Shown here: piece after piece, positions 9,539 through 17,622 of the stretch
Position numbering within the stretch: the stretch's first letter is position 1
Layout: each line of letters starts with the position of its first letter
Assembly (NCBI RefSeq): GCF_003353055.1
Contig: NZ_QKWJ01000011.1
Span: forward strand, 62,001 to 126,000
Length of the DNA: 64,000 nucleotides
Reading direction: 5' to 3'
Source: Cupriavidus lacunae
GTDB taxonomy: Bacteria; Pseudomonadota; Gammaproteobacteria; Burkholderiales; Burkholderiaceae
Position numbers and translations under genes: made by a program
Notes under the pieces: model-generated
The model's input: the letters and a program-made list of their open reading frames with translations, nothing else
Told to the model about the DNA's origin: nothing
The model's database searches: none

Positions 9539-10329
9539 GCTACTGCATCCTCGTTCGCACGACGCACCGGACCATCGTATTCGATCTGGTCCAGGGTGAT
9601 CTGGCGCCAGCCCGGCTCACGGACCGATTCTTCGAACGCATGCGCGAACAGTCCGGCAGTACGCGGCACCACGATGAACGAGCGAGCCAGTCGCCAATCG
9701 AATCCGAGATCCGAGATAATTGCGCCAATTGCGGCATCAATATTAACTAGCAGCGGGCGACCCGTCTTTGCGACCAGCGCGCTCTCCAGAGCACGTGTCA
9801 TTTTGATGTGGTTACCGGCGAGGCCATACTCCTCCGCCAGCCCGAAGAGCACCTTGCCTCGAGGGTCACCCGACGGATGCTGCGGGTGACCGAATCCGTC
9901 CAGCCGCTTGTGCGTACGGACGAACTTCTGCGCTACTTCATCGTAGTCCCGGCCGGACTGCTCTGCTTCGAGCACCAGCTCCTGGATATAGCGAGAGAAT
10001 TCCTGCCCGGCACCGCCATGTACGTCGCCAAACATCATCGCGCCGGCTGCCACCGAGCATTGGATGGGCACGCCTGCGGCCTGCACGAACCGAGTAACCG
10101 TAGACGAGGGCGAGATGCCGTGTTCCGCGGAACAGATGAAGATAGCATTGATGATCTTCGATTCATTGCCCTTCGGGAGCTCGCCCTTGTAAAGCAGATA
10201 GACCAGGGCGCCAAAGTCGATTTTTCCGACCAAGTCCTTCAGGACGTCGTAGCCACGAATCATCATGCCCTCATCGGTGGCCTCTGCGATGGCGGTGCGC
10301 CAGTACTTCATCTTGGTGGGCTCGGTCAT
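9535..10329 (-). CDS. Citryl-CoA lyase / citrate-synthase-like protein
   Basis: A 264-residue member of the citrate synthase superfamily, shorter than citrate synthase, as in stand-alone citryl-CoA lyases. Three catalytic-type segments are visible: the His of AEHGISPSS, the His of GDVHGGAGQEF, and GFGHPQHPSGDPR, which carries the Asp and the GHP variant seen in lyases rather than the GHR of synthases. I start it at the ATG at 10329, which has AAGGAG five bases away. The open frame further upstream has no family similarity. As first gene after the divergent promoter it probably makes the defining reaction: cleavage or formation of a hydroxy-polycarboxyl-CoA with acetyl-CoA. Confidence 0.85.
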   Translation of the reverse strand: MTEPTKMKYWRTAIAEATDEGMMIRGYDVLKDLVGKIDFGALVYLLYKGELPKGNESKIINAIFICSAEHGISPSSTVTRFVQAAGVPIQCSVAAGAMMFGDVHGGAGQEFSRYIQELVLEAEQSGRDYDEVAQKFVRTHKRLDGFGHPQHPSGDPRGKVLFGLAEEYGLAGNHIKMTRALESALVAKTGRPLLVNIDAAIGAIISDLGFDWRLARSFIVVPRTAGLFAHAFEESVREPGWRQITLDQIEYDGPVRRANEDAVA

Positions 10330-10500
10330 GTCAGTCTCCTTGCTGGTCAGCGTTAGTTTGCAACTCGGTGGGATGCTCGGCATCACGGAGAGAACAGTAC
10401 AACTGCCTATTGCAGGCGCCGACGCCCACGTACACAATGTGGACGTTTTTCCGAAGCTGCCCTCGGCCTACAAGGGCATTCCAATGGTGAAAAGTGCCTG
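10330..10500. promoter_or_regulatory. Divergent promoter region between the catabolic operon and its IclR regulator
   Basis: A 171-base gap between two genes that point away from each other, the standard place for an IclR-type regulator to act. One imperfect dyad, CCAC-N9-GTGG, lies at 10426-10442 and is the best operator candidate I see, though weak. The citryl-CoA-lyase-like gene has a strong AAGGAG ribosome-binding site; the IclR gene has only a poor one, suggesting low expression. No clear -35/-10 pair could be assigned. Confidence 0.45.
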
Positions 10501-11286
10501 ATGAGTGACTCAAAAGACGACTCTGGGAGGGGTACGCAGAGCCTGGATCGAGCGATCGGATTACTGAAGGAGGTGGCGGCGCATAGTCGCCGCGGACTGA
10601 GAATTACCGACTTGGTGATGACGAGCGGTATGGAGCGACCAACCGCTCACCGAATGCTCCAATCGTTGGTAAAGCATGGGTTGATAAGCCGGCTCAAGGG
10701 CTCCAAGCGATATGTGCTGGGAGACTACTGCCGCGAACTCGCCGCAGCGTTCGCAGATCGCTCTGATCTTCGGTCCATCTGCGAGCCCGTGCTTCGGGGC
10801 ATTTCTGAAGAGACAGGGAATAGCTCGTTCCTCATCGTGCGCATGGGGATGGACTCTCTATGTGTCGCGCGATCGATCGGAAGTTATCCAATTCAGGTGT
10901 TGGCCATGAAGGTTGGCAACCGACAGCCTCTTGGTGTCGGCGCCGGAGGCTTGGCGATCCTTGCAACCTTACCCAAGGACGAACGAGAGGAGTGCATCAG
11001 AAAGAACGCGCATCGTTTGTCCGGCTATGGCGCGCTCACGGTTTCAACGCTGCAGGCGATCACCCTCGCGACCATAAAGAGAGGCCACGCGGTTATCGGA
11101 CACTACAGCGTCCCTGGAGTCATTGCAGTCGGCGTTGCATTGCGCAATAGCAGTGGCGCCGTTGTTGGCGCTATCACCACCGCATCTTTGGACAGCCGCA
11201 TGTCTCGCGCAGAGCAACAGCGTTCGTTGCTTTGCGTTGAGCGGCATGTGCAGGCCGTACAGCAGCAGCTCGATACGCTTTCGTGA
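10501..11286 (+). CDS. IclR-family transcriptional regulator
   Basis: A 261-residue IclR protein. The N-terminal winged helix-turn-helix runs from about residue 13 to 72 (QSLDRAIGLLKEV, then MERPTAHRMLQSLVKHGLI and KRYVLG). The C-terminal effector domain begins near residue 85 (LRSICEPVLRGISEETGNSSFL) and includes the GNRQPLGVGAGGLAILA loop. It is transcribed away from the citryl-CoA-lyase-like operon and most likely controls it in response to a small carboxylic acid. It is the last intact gene before the mobile-element scar. Confidence 0.92.
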   Translation: MSDSKDDSGRGTQSLDRAIGLLKEVAAHSRRGLRITDLVMTSGMERPTAHRMLQSLVKHGLISRLKGSKRYVLGDYCRELAAAFADRSDLRSICEPVLRGISEETGNSSFLIVRMGMDSLCVARSIGSYPIQVLAMKVGNRQPLGVGAGGLAILATLPKDEREECIRKNAHRLSGYGALTVSTLQAITLATIKRGHAVIGHYSVPGVIAVGVALRNSSGAVVGAITTASLDSRMSRAEQQRSLLCVERHVQAVQQQLDTLS

Positions 11287-11602
11287 AGAGAAGTAATCGT
11301 GAGTCTTCCGCAATTTGTGTGACCGCCATGAGCAAAGGCTTCGGTGATGTCGTAGCGTGGGACGATCGTTGTTCTCCGCCGCTGTTGAAGATCGTCATTC
11401 GTGCGAGCCACGCTCAATATTCATGCGACCGTAGCATTTTTACGCTCAGCATTCGTGCGACTGTATCTTTCCTATGCGAAACAAGGTCCCGGTGGGGCGT
11501 TGCGTGCGCTCTTCGAAGCAGTTGATTAAAATTACCAAGGTAATAGAGATTCCAGTACCGTGAACTGTAGTAATCGCTCGCAGTACGTTTTCGTAGTAAT
11601 GT
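11287..11602. repeat. Gene-free stretch with a solitary IS end and short direct repeats
   Basis: This 316-base stretch holds no credible gene. At 11300-11323 there is a near-identical extra copy of the ISL3-type terminal sequence that also forms the left end of the element starting at 11603 (shared core TCTTCCGCAATTTGTGTGAC). Two 20-base direct repeats, ACGCTCA-N2-ATTC(A/G)TGCGAC, lie at 11410-11429 and 11442-11461, 32 bases apart. A partial third copy (ATTCGTGCGA) is at 11397-11406. The picture is of earlier insertion and deletion events next to the IclR gene. Confidence 0.6.
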
Positions 11603-11627
11603 TGGGTCTTCCGCAATTTGTGTGACG
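11603..11627 (+). repeat. Left terminal inverted repeat of the ISL3-family element
   Basis: This 25-base end pairs with the reverse complement of 13521-13545 with two mismatches. The same core occurs a third time at 11300-11323 without a second partner. Confidence 0.75.
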
Positions 11628-11713
11628 ACGGCGAACTGGCGTGGAGGCTCCTGTCGCGTGGAACGGCCGTCGTCTCCATCGCCCCCACCACCATTCTTCT
11701 GCTTTTTCGTGAA

Positions 11714-11743
11714 CCAGGGCGAGCCTCGTCGGCCTCGCCCTGG
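11714..11743. terminator. Perfect hairpin downstream of the transposase gene
   Basis: A 10-base perfect stem (CCAGGGCGAG with CTCGCCCTGG) and a 10-base loop lie inside the IS, about 70 bases past the transposase stop codon. It could end transposase transcription or shield the element from outside reading. There is no run of T after it, so a Rho-independent role is uncertain. Confidence 0.4.
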
Positions 11744-11810
11744 CCCCACGAGCTCATTCCTCTGCGATGGCGAACGGTCTAGCGGGTCCAGTAGGACAAG
11801 GCGGGCCGAT

Positions 11811-13483
11811 TCAGCTTGGCTTCAAGACCCGCAGCCGCAGAAGCTCGATGTTCGCGCGCCCATACATCTGACGCTTGAGGAACTTGAGCCGGTTGACGTG
11901 ACCCTCGGTCTGGCCATTGCTCCATGGCAGCTTGAAGGCCGCACGCACAGCCGGTAAGTCGGCGCGCAGGCTTTGCGCGAACCTGCGCATTTCCGCAGCG
12001 TCGCAGCGCGACAGACGCTTCAACCATCGATCGAACTGCCGCGGACTTCGCCGGTGCATAAGCCCGAGAAACTCGCGCGCGAGGCTGCGGACCTCGCCCA
12101 CCACGGGCTCGATCTTGCACAGCGCCTGCACGAAGCGCTCGTGGTCCGCGTTCCTGGGCTCCGCGACCGCGAGCTTCCTCCATCCTATAAGCCATCCGAA
12201 CACGCGCCGGGCCGACGGGCACGGCATCGTGCGCACGGGTGCCTGGAAAAGAGGCTTCTTGCCCTGCGGAAAAAGGAGGCGAATCACGCAATTCCGAACG
12301 GCGGCGCGACTGCCCGTGTATCCTCGCTGCTTGAGTTCCCGCCAGATCAGTTCAGGAAAGCGACAGCCCTGTGCGATTCGTTCCTCGATATCGCTGAGAT
12401 AAGGATCTAAAGGCGTCGGACCCCGCGCCCTGGGTGCGCGCTCGGGGAATGCCCCCGCGGTGATGAAGTTGCGCACGGTTCGATGGTCGATTGAGAGCTC
12501 TTGCCCGATTCCTTTCATCGTGCCGCCTTGGGCGTGTAGCGCCATAACCCGCTCGTACAGCTCCACCCGCGAGGCGCGTCGCTGATCGCTCAGACGCTGC
12601 CATGACCACAGTGAGTTGCGGCTCAGCTCCCGCTGCCGGCCCAGGGTCACGCCACGGACCTCGACTTGCTGCGCGGCTTGGCGCAGTTGCGGTCCGAGTC
12701 GGCACAGCAGTCTCTCGACGTTGTCGCGCAGGTTGCAAAGTAGATGCCAGCGATCCGAGACTTGCGTGGCTGCCGGCAGCGCGATGTCGACCGCCTCGGA
12801 GTAGGCCCCGGCCCGGTCCCTGGCGACGATCTCGATCGATGGGTGCGCACGCATCCACGCGCACGCATCCACGCGGCCACCGCAGTTCCTTCCCTGCCAG
12901 CGAACACTTCGATTGGCTCACGTCGCTCCAGGTCGACGATGATCGTTCCATATTGGTGACCGCGCGCGATCGCCCAGTCATCGATGCCGACGACCCGCGG
13001 TCGTGGTTTGCGCTTGCGCTCAGGAGCTCTGCGCAATTCCCGCAGCACGGTGTCGGCACTGGTGCGCAAGCCCAAGGCCTCAGCAAGCCGGGCGGCAGCC
13101 TCACCACCGAGGGCGTGGCCCAGCGCGTGCAACGCCCGAGCCTGCGATCGCGTACGACGTTGATACCGCCCGGCCAGGGCGTGGACGTTCTCGGCAAACG
13201 TACGACGGGGGCAATTGGCGTTCGTACACTTGAAGCGACGCACTTCAATAGCGAGAACGACCCGCTGCTCGAGCATTGGACGTTCTTCCAGCTTGCGCAC
13301 ATAGCGGCCGTGGATTCGGTGACTCCAACTATGGCAGGCAGGACAAGGTGCCGCGCGAACCGTACTGCAGGCTTCGACAGTGATGGTCTCCCCGCACGCG
13401 TCGCTAGAGACAAAGCGCTTACCCACACGAGCGAGAATACGATCGATCCCACCGAGAACTTGGCTCATGGTAACAACGAACAT
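11811..13483 (-). pseudogene. ISL3-family transposase, frameshifted by a 14-bp duplication
   Basis: Two overlapping frames together encode a whole ISL3 transposase. The first carries the N-terminal zinc finger (CPACHSW, then CTNANCPRRTF) and the first DDE aspartate (VVGIDDWA). The second carries RDRAGAYSEAV, VSDRWHLLCNL and the late Glu motif WSNGQTEGHVNRLK with KRQMYGRA, then the stop. They are split by an exact tandem copy of a 14-base unit at 12845-12872. With one copy removed, the reading continues AAWMRAHPSIEIV and gives about 552 residues from the ATG at 13483, or 547 from the ATG at 13468. All catalytic residues are otherwise present, so the damage looks recent and revertible. Confidence 0.85.
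12845..12872. repeat. Exact 14-bp tandem duplication inside the transposase
   Basis: The unit GCGCACGCATCCAC occurs twice with no gap, at 12845-12858 and 12859-12872. Fourteen is not a multiple of three, so the second copy shifts the frame of the transposase exactly where its two halves separate. Slippage could restore the gene. Confidence 0.9.
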
Positions 13484-13520
13484 GGGGCCAAATCGGCCTG
13501 AAATCAAGCCCTCGACGCGG

Positions 13521-13545
13521 CCGTCACACAAAGTGCGGGAGACCC
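13521..13545 (-). repeat. Right terminal inverted repeat of the ISL3-family element
   Basis: Read on the minus strand this begins TGGGTCTCCCGCAC and matches the left end at about 23 of 25 positions. It lies just upstream of the transposase start, so it may overlap the transposase promoter. Confidence 0.75.
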
Positions 13546-13564
13546 AGAATTGCTTCGTTCTACG

Positions 13565-13774
13565 TCATCGCTCCCTGATTTCTTGAGCCTCCTCGCGCAA
13601 CAGCCAGTCAGGAACCCTTTCGGCAACGGGATATTTTCCGCCCACCGCAAAATCCACTTCTGCGATGAGCTCGCAGTCTTCGCCCAGGCGAATCGTCAGA
13701 ACAGGGAATATCCGGGGCGCAGGTGGCAACTCGACCTTGCGGACAGACAGTACATCGCCCATGCCGAAGTACAT
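13565..13774 (-). CDS. Small ORF downstream of the racemase gene, unknown
   Basis: A 69-residue open frame with a protein-like composition (SVRKVELPPAPRIFPVLT, and a charged C-terminus ending EEAQEIRER). It starts 21 bases after the alpha-methylacyl-CoA racemase stop and ends just outside the IS right end. The frame is open upstream of the ATG, across the end of the racemase gene. It may be the remnant of a longer protein or a small operon member. No strong ribosome-binding site is visible and I do not recognise the family. Confidence 0.35.
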   Translation of the reverse strand: MYFGMGDVLSVRKVELPPAPRIFPVLTIRLGEDCELIAEVDFAVGGKYPVAERVPDWLLREEAQEIRER

Positions 13775-13794
13775 AATCAGCCCGGCAACCCCGC

Positions 13795-14916
13795 TTAGGC
13801 TCGCTTCCAGACCTGTCCGGCTTGCAGTGCGGCCAGCACCGAATCAGTATGCTCGCCCCTCAGGGGCACCGGCCCTGGCTCGCACAATTGGCCGTCGAAG
13901 CGCGGCGCAGGCGACGCCTGCAACTCGCCGTCACGCTCGAAGTAGACGCCGCGCGCGAGGTTATGCGGATGCCTAGCCGCCTCTTGGGGGCTCAACACCG
14001 GACCGAAACAGGCGTCAGTCCCTTCAAGCACTCTGCACCATTCGGCACGCGTACGGCCAGCGAAGATATCGGCAAAGTGGCGGCGCATCTCCGGCCAGCG
14101 CTCCCGGTCCCACTGGCGGGCAAACTGCGGTACGTCTTCCAGGCCGAGTTTTTCGAGCAGCAACGCATAAAACTGCGGTTCGATGGCACCCACCGTGATG
14201 AACTGGCCATCCGCGCAGCGATAAGTCGCGTAGAAATGCGAACTGTCGTGCACGTTCTCGCCGCGCGCGCCAACCACCAGGCCCGCCTTGCGGGTAGACA
14301 GGAGCAGCGACATCAGGTGCGCGGAACCGTCCACGATCGCCGCGTCCACCACCGTGCCCCGCCCGGTTTCGCGGGCCTTAAGGATGCCGGCCAGGATCCC
14401 CACCGCCAGGTAAAGCGCGCCGCCACCTATATCGCCAATGGCGGTGATGGCCGCGGACGGCGGTTCGGCGGGGGAGCCATTGTAGTAAAGCGCACCGGAC
14501 AGGGAAATGTAGTTGTTGTCATGGCCCGCCGACTGGGCCATCGGTCCAGACTGGCCCCAGCCGGTCATGCGCCCATAGACCAGGCGGGGGTTGCATGCCA
14601 GCAGTTCGTCCGGACCCAGCCGCAAGCGCTCCATTACGCCGGGCCGCATGCCTTCGATCAGCACATCGGCATCCTCCACCAGTTTCAAGACCAGCTCCCG
14701 ACCCACGTCGGTCTTCAGGTCTGCTACCACTGAGCGCTTGCCGCGGTTAAGTACGAAGCCTTCGGCGGGCTTGTCGCTGCTTGCGGCATCGCCTCGCTCG
14801 ACGGCGATCACATCGGCGCCGAGATCGGCCAGATGCATGGCGCAGAACGGACCAGGTCCAATCCCACAGATTTCCACAACCCTGATACCTGAGAGCATGA
14901 TGATTTCAGTCTCCAT
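13795..14916 (-). CDS. Alpha-methylacyl-CoA racemase (CaiB/BaiF superfamily)
   Basis: A 373-residue class III CoA-transferase-fold protein with racemase hallmarks. They are GPGPFCAMHLADLGADV near the N-terminus, SAGHDNNYISLSG carrying the catalytic-type His, and AIGDIGGGALYLAVG carrying the Asp. These residues separate AMACR from true CoA-transferases. It would swap (2R)- and (2S)-methylacyl-CoA so that an S-specific dehydrogenase can act on a branched chain. ATG codons at residues 1 and 7 are both possible. It is the last complete gene of the Region C beta-oxidation block, and it argues for a methyl-branched or isoprenoid-like substrate. Confidence 0.88.
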   Translation of the reverse strand: METEIIMLSGIRVVEICGIGPGPFCAMHLADLGADVIAVERGDAASSDKPAEGFVLNRGKRSVVADLKTDVGRELVLKLVEDADVLIEGMRPGVMERLRLGPDELLACNPRLVYGRMTGWGQSGPMAQSAGHDNNYISLSGALYYNGSPAEPPSAAITAIGDIGGGALYLAVGILAGILKARETGRGTVVDAAIVDGSAHLMSLLLSTRKAGLVVGARGENVHDSSHFYATYRCADGQFITVGAIEPQFYALLLEKLGLEDVPQFARQWDRERWPEMRRHFADIFAGRTRAEWCRVLEGTDACFGPVLSPQEAARHPHNLARGVYFERDGELQASPAPRFDGQLCEPGPVPLRGEHTDSVLAALQAGQVWKRA

Positions 14917-14970
14917 TTCCTGTTATTCCGGACCTACGGGCCAGCTAGCGCCCGTTCTTCCGCTTTCTCA

Positions 14971-15112
14971 CTATGAGCGCACGATCAGCTCCCGACGGAT
15001 TTCATTAGCGCCACCGTAGATGCGTTGCACGCGCGCGCCGACATATGCTCGCAATGGGTGTTCCAGCAAGTATCCGTATCCGCCAAGAATCCGCACGCAC
15101 CTGTCGATCACC
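14971..15112 (-). pseudogene. C-terminal stump of an acyl-CoA dehydrogenase
   Basis: Between the racemase and ligase genes the minus strand encodes about 47 residues of an acyl-CoA dehydrogenase tail: VIDRCVRILGGYGYL, then a run that includes RIYGGANEIRRELI and a TAG stop at 14971-14973. An in-frame TGA lies immediately upstream, and nothing like the rest of the enzyme is present. The active-loop Glu (GGANEI) remains. This is what is left of a fourth dehydrogenase of the block after a deletion. The 252-base gap holds nothing else that I can see. Confidence 0.8.
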
Positions 15113-15168
15113 TCTCACTGCCGCTTGGATTGAAGCCTAGCCAACCATGCTGCCGTCAGCGTTGATCC

Positions 15169-16758
15169 TCAGCCTATTTGCCTCGCGCGTCCTTCCCAGA
15201 ACGGCTTCCGCAATTCGATCTTGAGGACCTTCCCGGTTCCGGAAAGCGGCAGTGCGTCGCGAAACTCAATACTCCATGGACTCTTGTAGCCCGCGATCTC
15301 GATCTTGCAGTGCGCTATAAGTTCTGTCTCGCTGACGGACTCGCCCGGCTTACACACGACCACTGCGTGGACCGACTCGCCCCACTTCTCGTTCGGGATG
15401 CCAATCACGGCACAGGCTGCCACTGCAGGATGCTTCGCCAGCGTATTCTCCACCTCGGCCGAATAGACGTTTTCACCACCGGTGACGATCATGTCCTTGA
15501 CGCGATCGACGATGTAGAGGAAGCCGTCATCGTCCATCCATGCTGCGTCGCCGGTATGCATCCAGCCATCGCGCACGGCGATGGCGGATTGCTCGGAATT
15601 GTTCCAGTAACCGGCCATGACGGTCGGGCCGCGCACGGTCACCTCTCCCACGGTGCCGCGTGGCACCTCCCTCCCGTCGCCGTCGACGATACGCACCTCC
15701 GCCACCGGCACCGGCAGACCCGCTGAACGTAGCTTGCCGGCCTCACGCCCGTGCCCGGCGTGGCACCACGCTGGCAGGCAACTGACCACAGGCGACAGTT
15801 CCGTCATGCCGTACAACTGCGCGAAACGCGCCTGGGGCATGGCCGCGAGGGCCCGGTCGAGCAGCGGGCTGTCGATCGGCGCCGCACCATAGAGCACCAG
15901 CGACAGGCTCGACAGGTCGTGCGCACCGAACTCCGGAGCGTCGAGCAGACGCTGGATCATGGTCGGCACGAGGAAGATCTCGCTGCCCCGCTCTTCCGAG
16001 ATGGCTCGAAGCACCGCCGCCTCATCGAAGCCCGGCAGGATGACCTGCTTGCACAGCCGCAACATCAGTTGCAACGTGAGGCCGATGCCGCCCACGTGGA
16101 ACATCGGCGCTGCCTGGATGCCGACCGCGCGCTCGGGGCGGGTGGCGGCCGCCACGGCGGCGAGCGCGTCGATCGCAAGGTTGGCGTGGGTCAGCATCAC
16201 GCCCTTCGGCGTGCCCGTGGTGCCGCCGGTATACAGGATCGCCGCCAGGTCAGCGCCGCCCCGCTGTGCGTCTCTGACCGGGTCCGTCTCGGCGAGCAGC
16301 CACTCGTAGCCAAGCATGCCGGACGGCACTGGACCGTCGCCCACATGGATCAGCGTTTGCAGCGACTTCGATTGCGCGCGCAGATCCCTGGCGATCCTCG
16401 CGAAGGCATCGTCGACCAGGAGGATGCGAGTGCCGCAATCGTCCAGCGACCACGCCATCTCGCGCGCCGTCCAGCGGACGTTGACGGGGTTCACCACGCC
16501 CCCGCCCCACCACGCGCCATACAGGTACTCGACATAGCGATCAGAATTCTGCGCGAGCATGCCGACGCGGTCGCCGGGACGCATGCCGAGGCGCTGCAAC
16601 GCGCCGGCCAGTCGCGCAACGCGGTCGCAAAGAATCGCGAACGTGGAACGCCGTTGCCCCGAGACCAGCGCCTCCGCCTGCGGGCACTGGCGCACGGCCT
16701 TGTGCAGGGGCTGGGTCAGGGACATGCCGATGCCGGCTGGCTCAATCCGGGAAGCCAT
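15169..16758 (-). CDS. AMP-forming acyl-CoA synthetase (ANL superfamily)
   Basis: A 529-residue ligase. The P-loop-like YTGGTTGTPKG (T/SGTTGxPKG) motif, the QLYGMTELSP adenylate motif, the YWNNSEQSA and MHTGDAAWMDDDG hinge segment, DRVKDMIVTGGENVYSAEVE, and the C-terminal catalytic Lys in SGTGKVLKIELR are all intact. I start it at the ATG at 16758, which has an AAGGA sequence upstream; the open frame before it is not coding-like. It should activate a fatty-acid-like or cyclic carboxylic acid for beta-oxidation and sits between the crotonase and the racemase in the same operon. Confidence 0.9.
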   Translation of the reverse strand: MASRIEPAGIGMSLTQPLHKAVRQCPQAEALVSGQRRSTFAILCDRVARLAGALQRLGMRPGDRVGMLAQNSDRYVEYLYGAWWGGGVVNPVNVRWTAREMAWSLDDCGTRILLVDDAFARIARDLRAQSKSLQTLIHVGDGPVPSGMLGYEWLLAETDPVRDAQRGGADLAAILYTGGTTGTPKGVMLTHANLAIDALAAVAAATRPERAVGIQAAPMFHVGGIGLTLQLMLRLCKQVILPGFDEAAVLRAISEERGSEIFLVPTMIQRLLDAPEFGAHDLSSLSLVLYGAAPIDSPLLDRALAAMPQARFAQLYGMTELSPVVSCLPAWCHAGHGREAGKLRSAGLPVPVAEVRIVDGDGREVPRGTVGEVTVRGPTVMAGYWNNSEQSAIAVRDGWMHTGDAAWMDDDGFLYIVDRVKDMIVTGGENVYSAEVENTLAKHPAVAACAVIGIPNEKWGESVHAVVVCKPGESVSETELIAHCKIEIAGYKSPWSIEFRDALPLSGTGKVLKIELRKPFWEGRARQIG

Positions 16759-16816
16759 ATGTGTCGATCCTTTGATCCGCTTTGAAGTCACATCGCGTGG
16801 CAGGCGCCGAGCCTGC

Positions 16817-17602
16817 TCACCGTCCCAGGAATACGGCCGGCCGCCGCTCCGCAAAGGCGGCGCATCCCTCGCGGAAATCGGCGGAGGCGGCGAGCAAGGA
16901 CTGCGTATCCGCCTCCCACGCGAGCATGGTGTCAAGCGACATCGGTACGCGCGAGAGCACTGCCTTGGTGGTGGCAATCGTAGCCGGGGGCGCCTTGGCC
17001 AGCCGCAAGGCCCGTTCCCGCGCCTGTTCCAGGACCTGCCCCGCTTCGGTCAGTACGTCGACCAGTCCGAGTGCCCTGGCCTGTGTGGCGGGGATCGGAT
17101 CGCACAGCATCAGGATTTCACGGGCCGCGCCCATACTCACACGCTGAGGCAGCGACCACAGCAGTCCATAGTCCGGCGTCAGCCCGAGACGGCCGAAGGC
17201 TGCGCAGAAGGTGGCATTGGCGTCGGCGAACACGAAGTCCGACGCCATCGCGAGCGAAAAGCCCGCCCCAAACGCAGCACCCTGCACGGCAGCCACCACG
17301 GGCAGGCGGCCGCCGATCATTGTGCGCACCACCTGCTGGCCGATCTGCATGTTGCGGCGCATAACGAGGCCCGAGACATCCAGTCCGCCCACGTCGCCGC
17401 CGGAGCAGAAATGCGCGCCGCCGGTGAGCAGCACGGCGCGGCAGGCGTCGTTGTCCTGCAGGGCGGCCAGCGCACGGGCGAGTCCTTCGTAGAGTTCGGG
17501 TGTCAGCGCGTTGCGCTTTGACGGCACGTGCATGGTCAGCGTGGCCACGCCATCGGCCAGTTCAACCTTCAGGGCGGGGGAGTCCAGTTCCTCGATCAGC
17601 AT
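16817..17602 (-). CDS. Crotonase-family protein lacking the hydratase glutamates
   Basis: A 261-residue crotonase with good oxyanion motifs (HFCSGGDV and AAFGAGFSLAMASD). The two hydratase Glu positions read FSLA and AFGRLGL, so both are lost. An Asp in LTPDYGLLWSLP is placed as in PaaG-type isomerases. Isomerase or another crotonase chemistry is more likely than water addition. The start is the ATG at 17602, which follows the upstream SDR stop by about 20 bases. Annotating it simply as enoyl-CoA hydratase would be unsafe. Confidence 0.85.
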   Translation of the reverse strand: MLIEELDSPALKVELADGVATLTMHVPSKRNALTPELYEGLARALAALQDNDACRAVLLTGGAHFCSGGDVGGLDVSGLVMRRNMQIGQQVVRTMIGGRLPVVAAVQGAAFGAGFSLAMASDFVFADANATFCAAFGRLGLTPDYGLLWSLPQRVSMGAAREILMLCDPIPATQARALGLVDVLTEAGQVLEQARERALRLAKAPPATIATTKAVLSRVPMSLDTMLAWEADTQSLLAASADFREGCAAFAERRPAVFLGR

Positions 17603-17622
17603 GTTTTGTTCTCCTGTCACCG

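Larger units (their letters stand above)
11603..13545. mobile_element. ISL3-family insertion sequence, about 1.94 kb
   Basis: The element is bounded by 25-base terminal inverted repeats at 11603-11627 and 13521-13545 that match at about 23 of 25 positions (TGGGTCTTCCGCA against TGGGTCTCCCGCA, then TTTGTGTGACG). It carries one transposase gene on the minus strand, filling most of its length. The transposase has the zinc-finger and DDE features of the ISL3 family. I see no convincing 8-base target duplication in the flanks, so the element may have recombined since insertion. Exact IS name is not assigned. Confidence 0.8.

Noticed and set aside
10330..10437. N-terminal extension of the citryl-CoA-lyase-like protein
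   Set aside because: The strong ribosome-binding site and family similarity both begin at the ATG at 10329; the extra residues do not resemble the family and would fill the promoter region.
11414..11757. Small open frames left of the transposase
   Set aside because: Several overlapping frames of about 70-110 residues with low-complexity, Arg/Ser-rich composition lie across the IS end and repeats; none has a ribosome-binding site or family likeness.
11595..13553. Target-site duplication of the IS
   Set aside because: ISL3 elements usually make 8-base repeats, but the flanks (AGTAATGT on the left and GAATTGCT on the right) do not match, whichever base is taken as the end.
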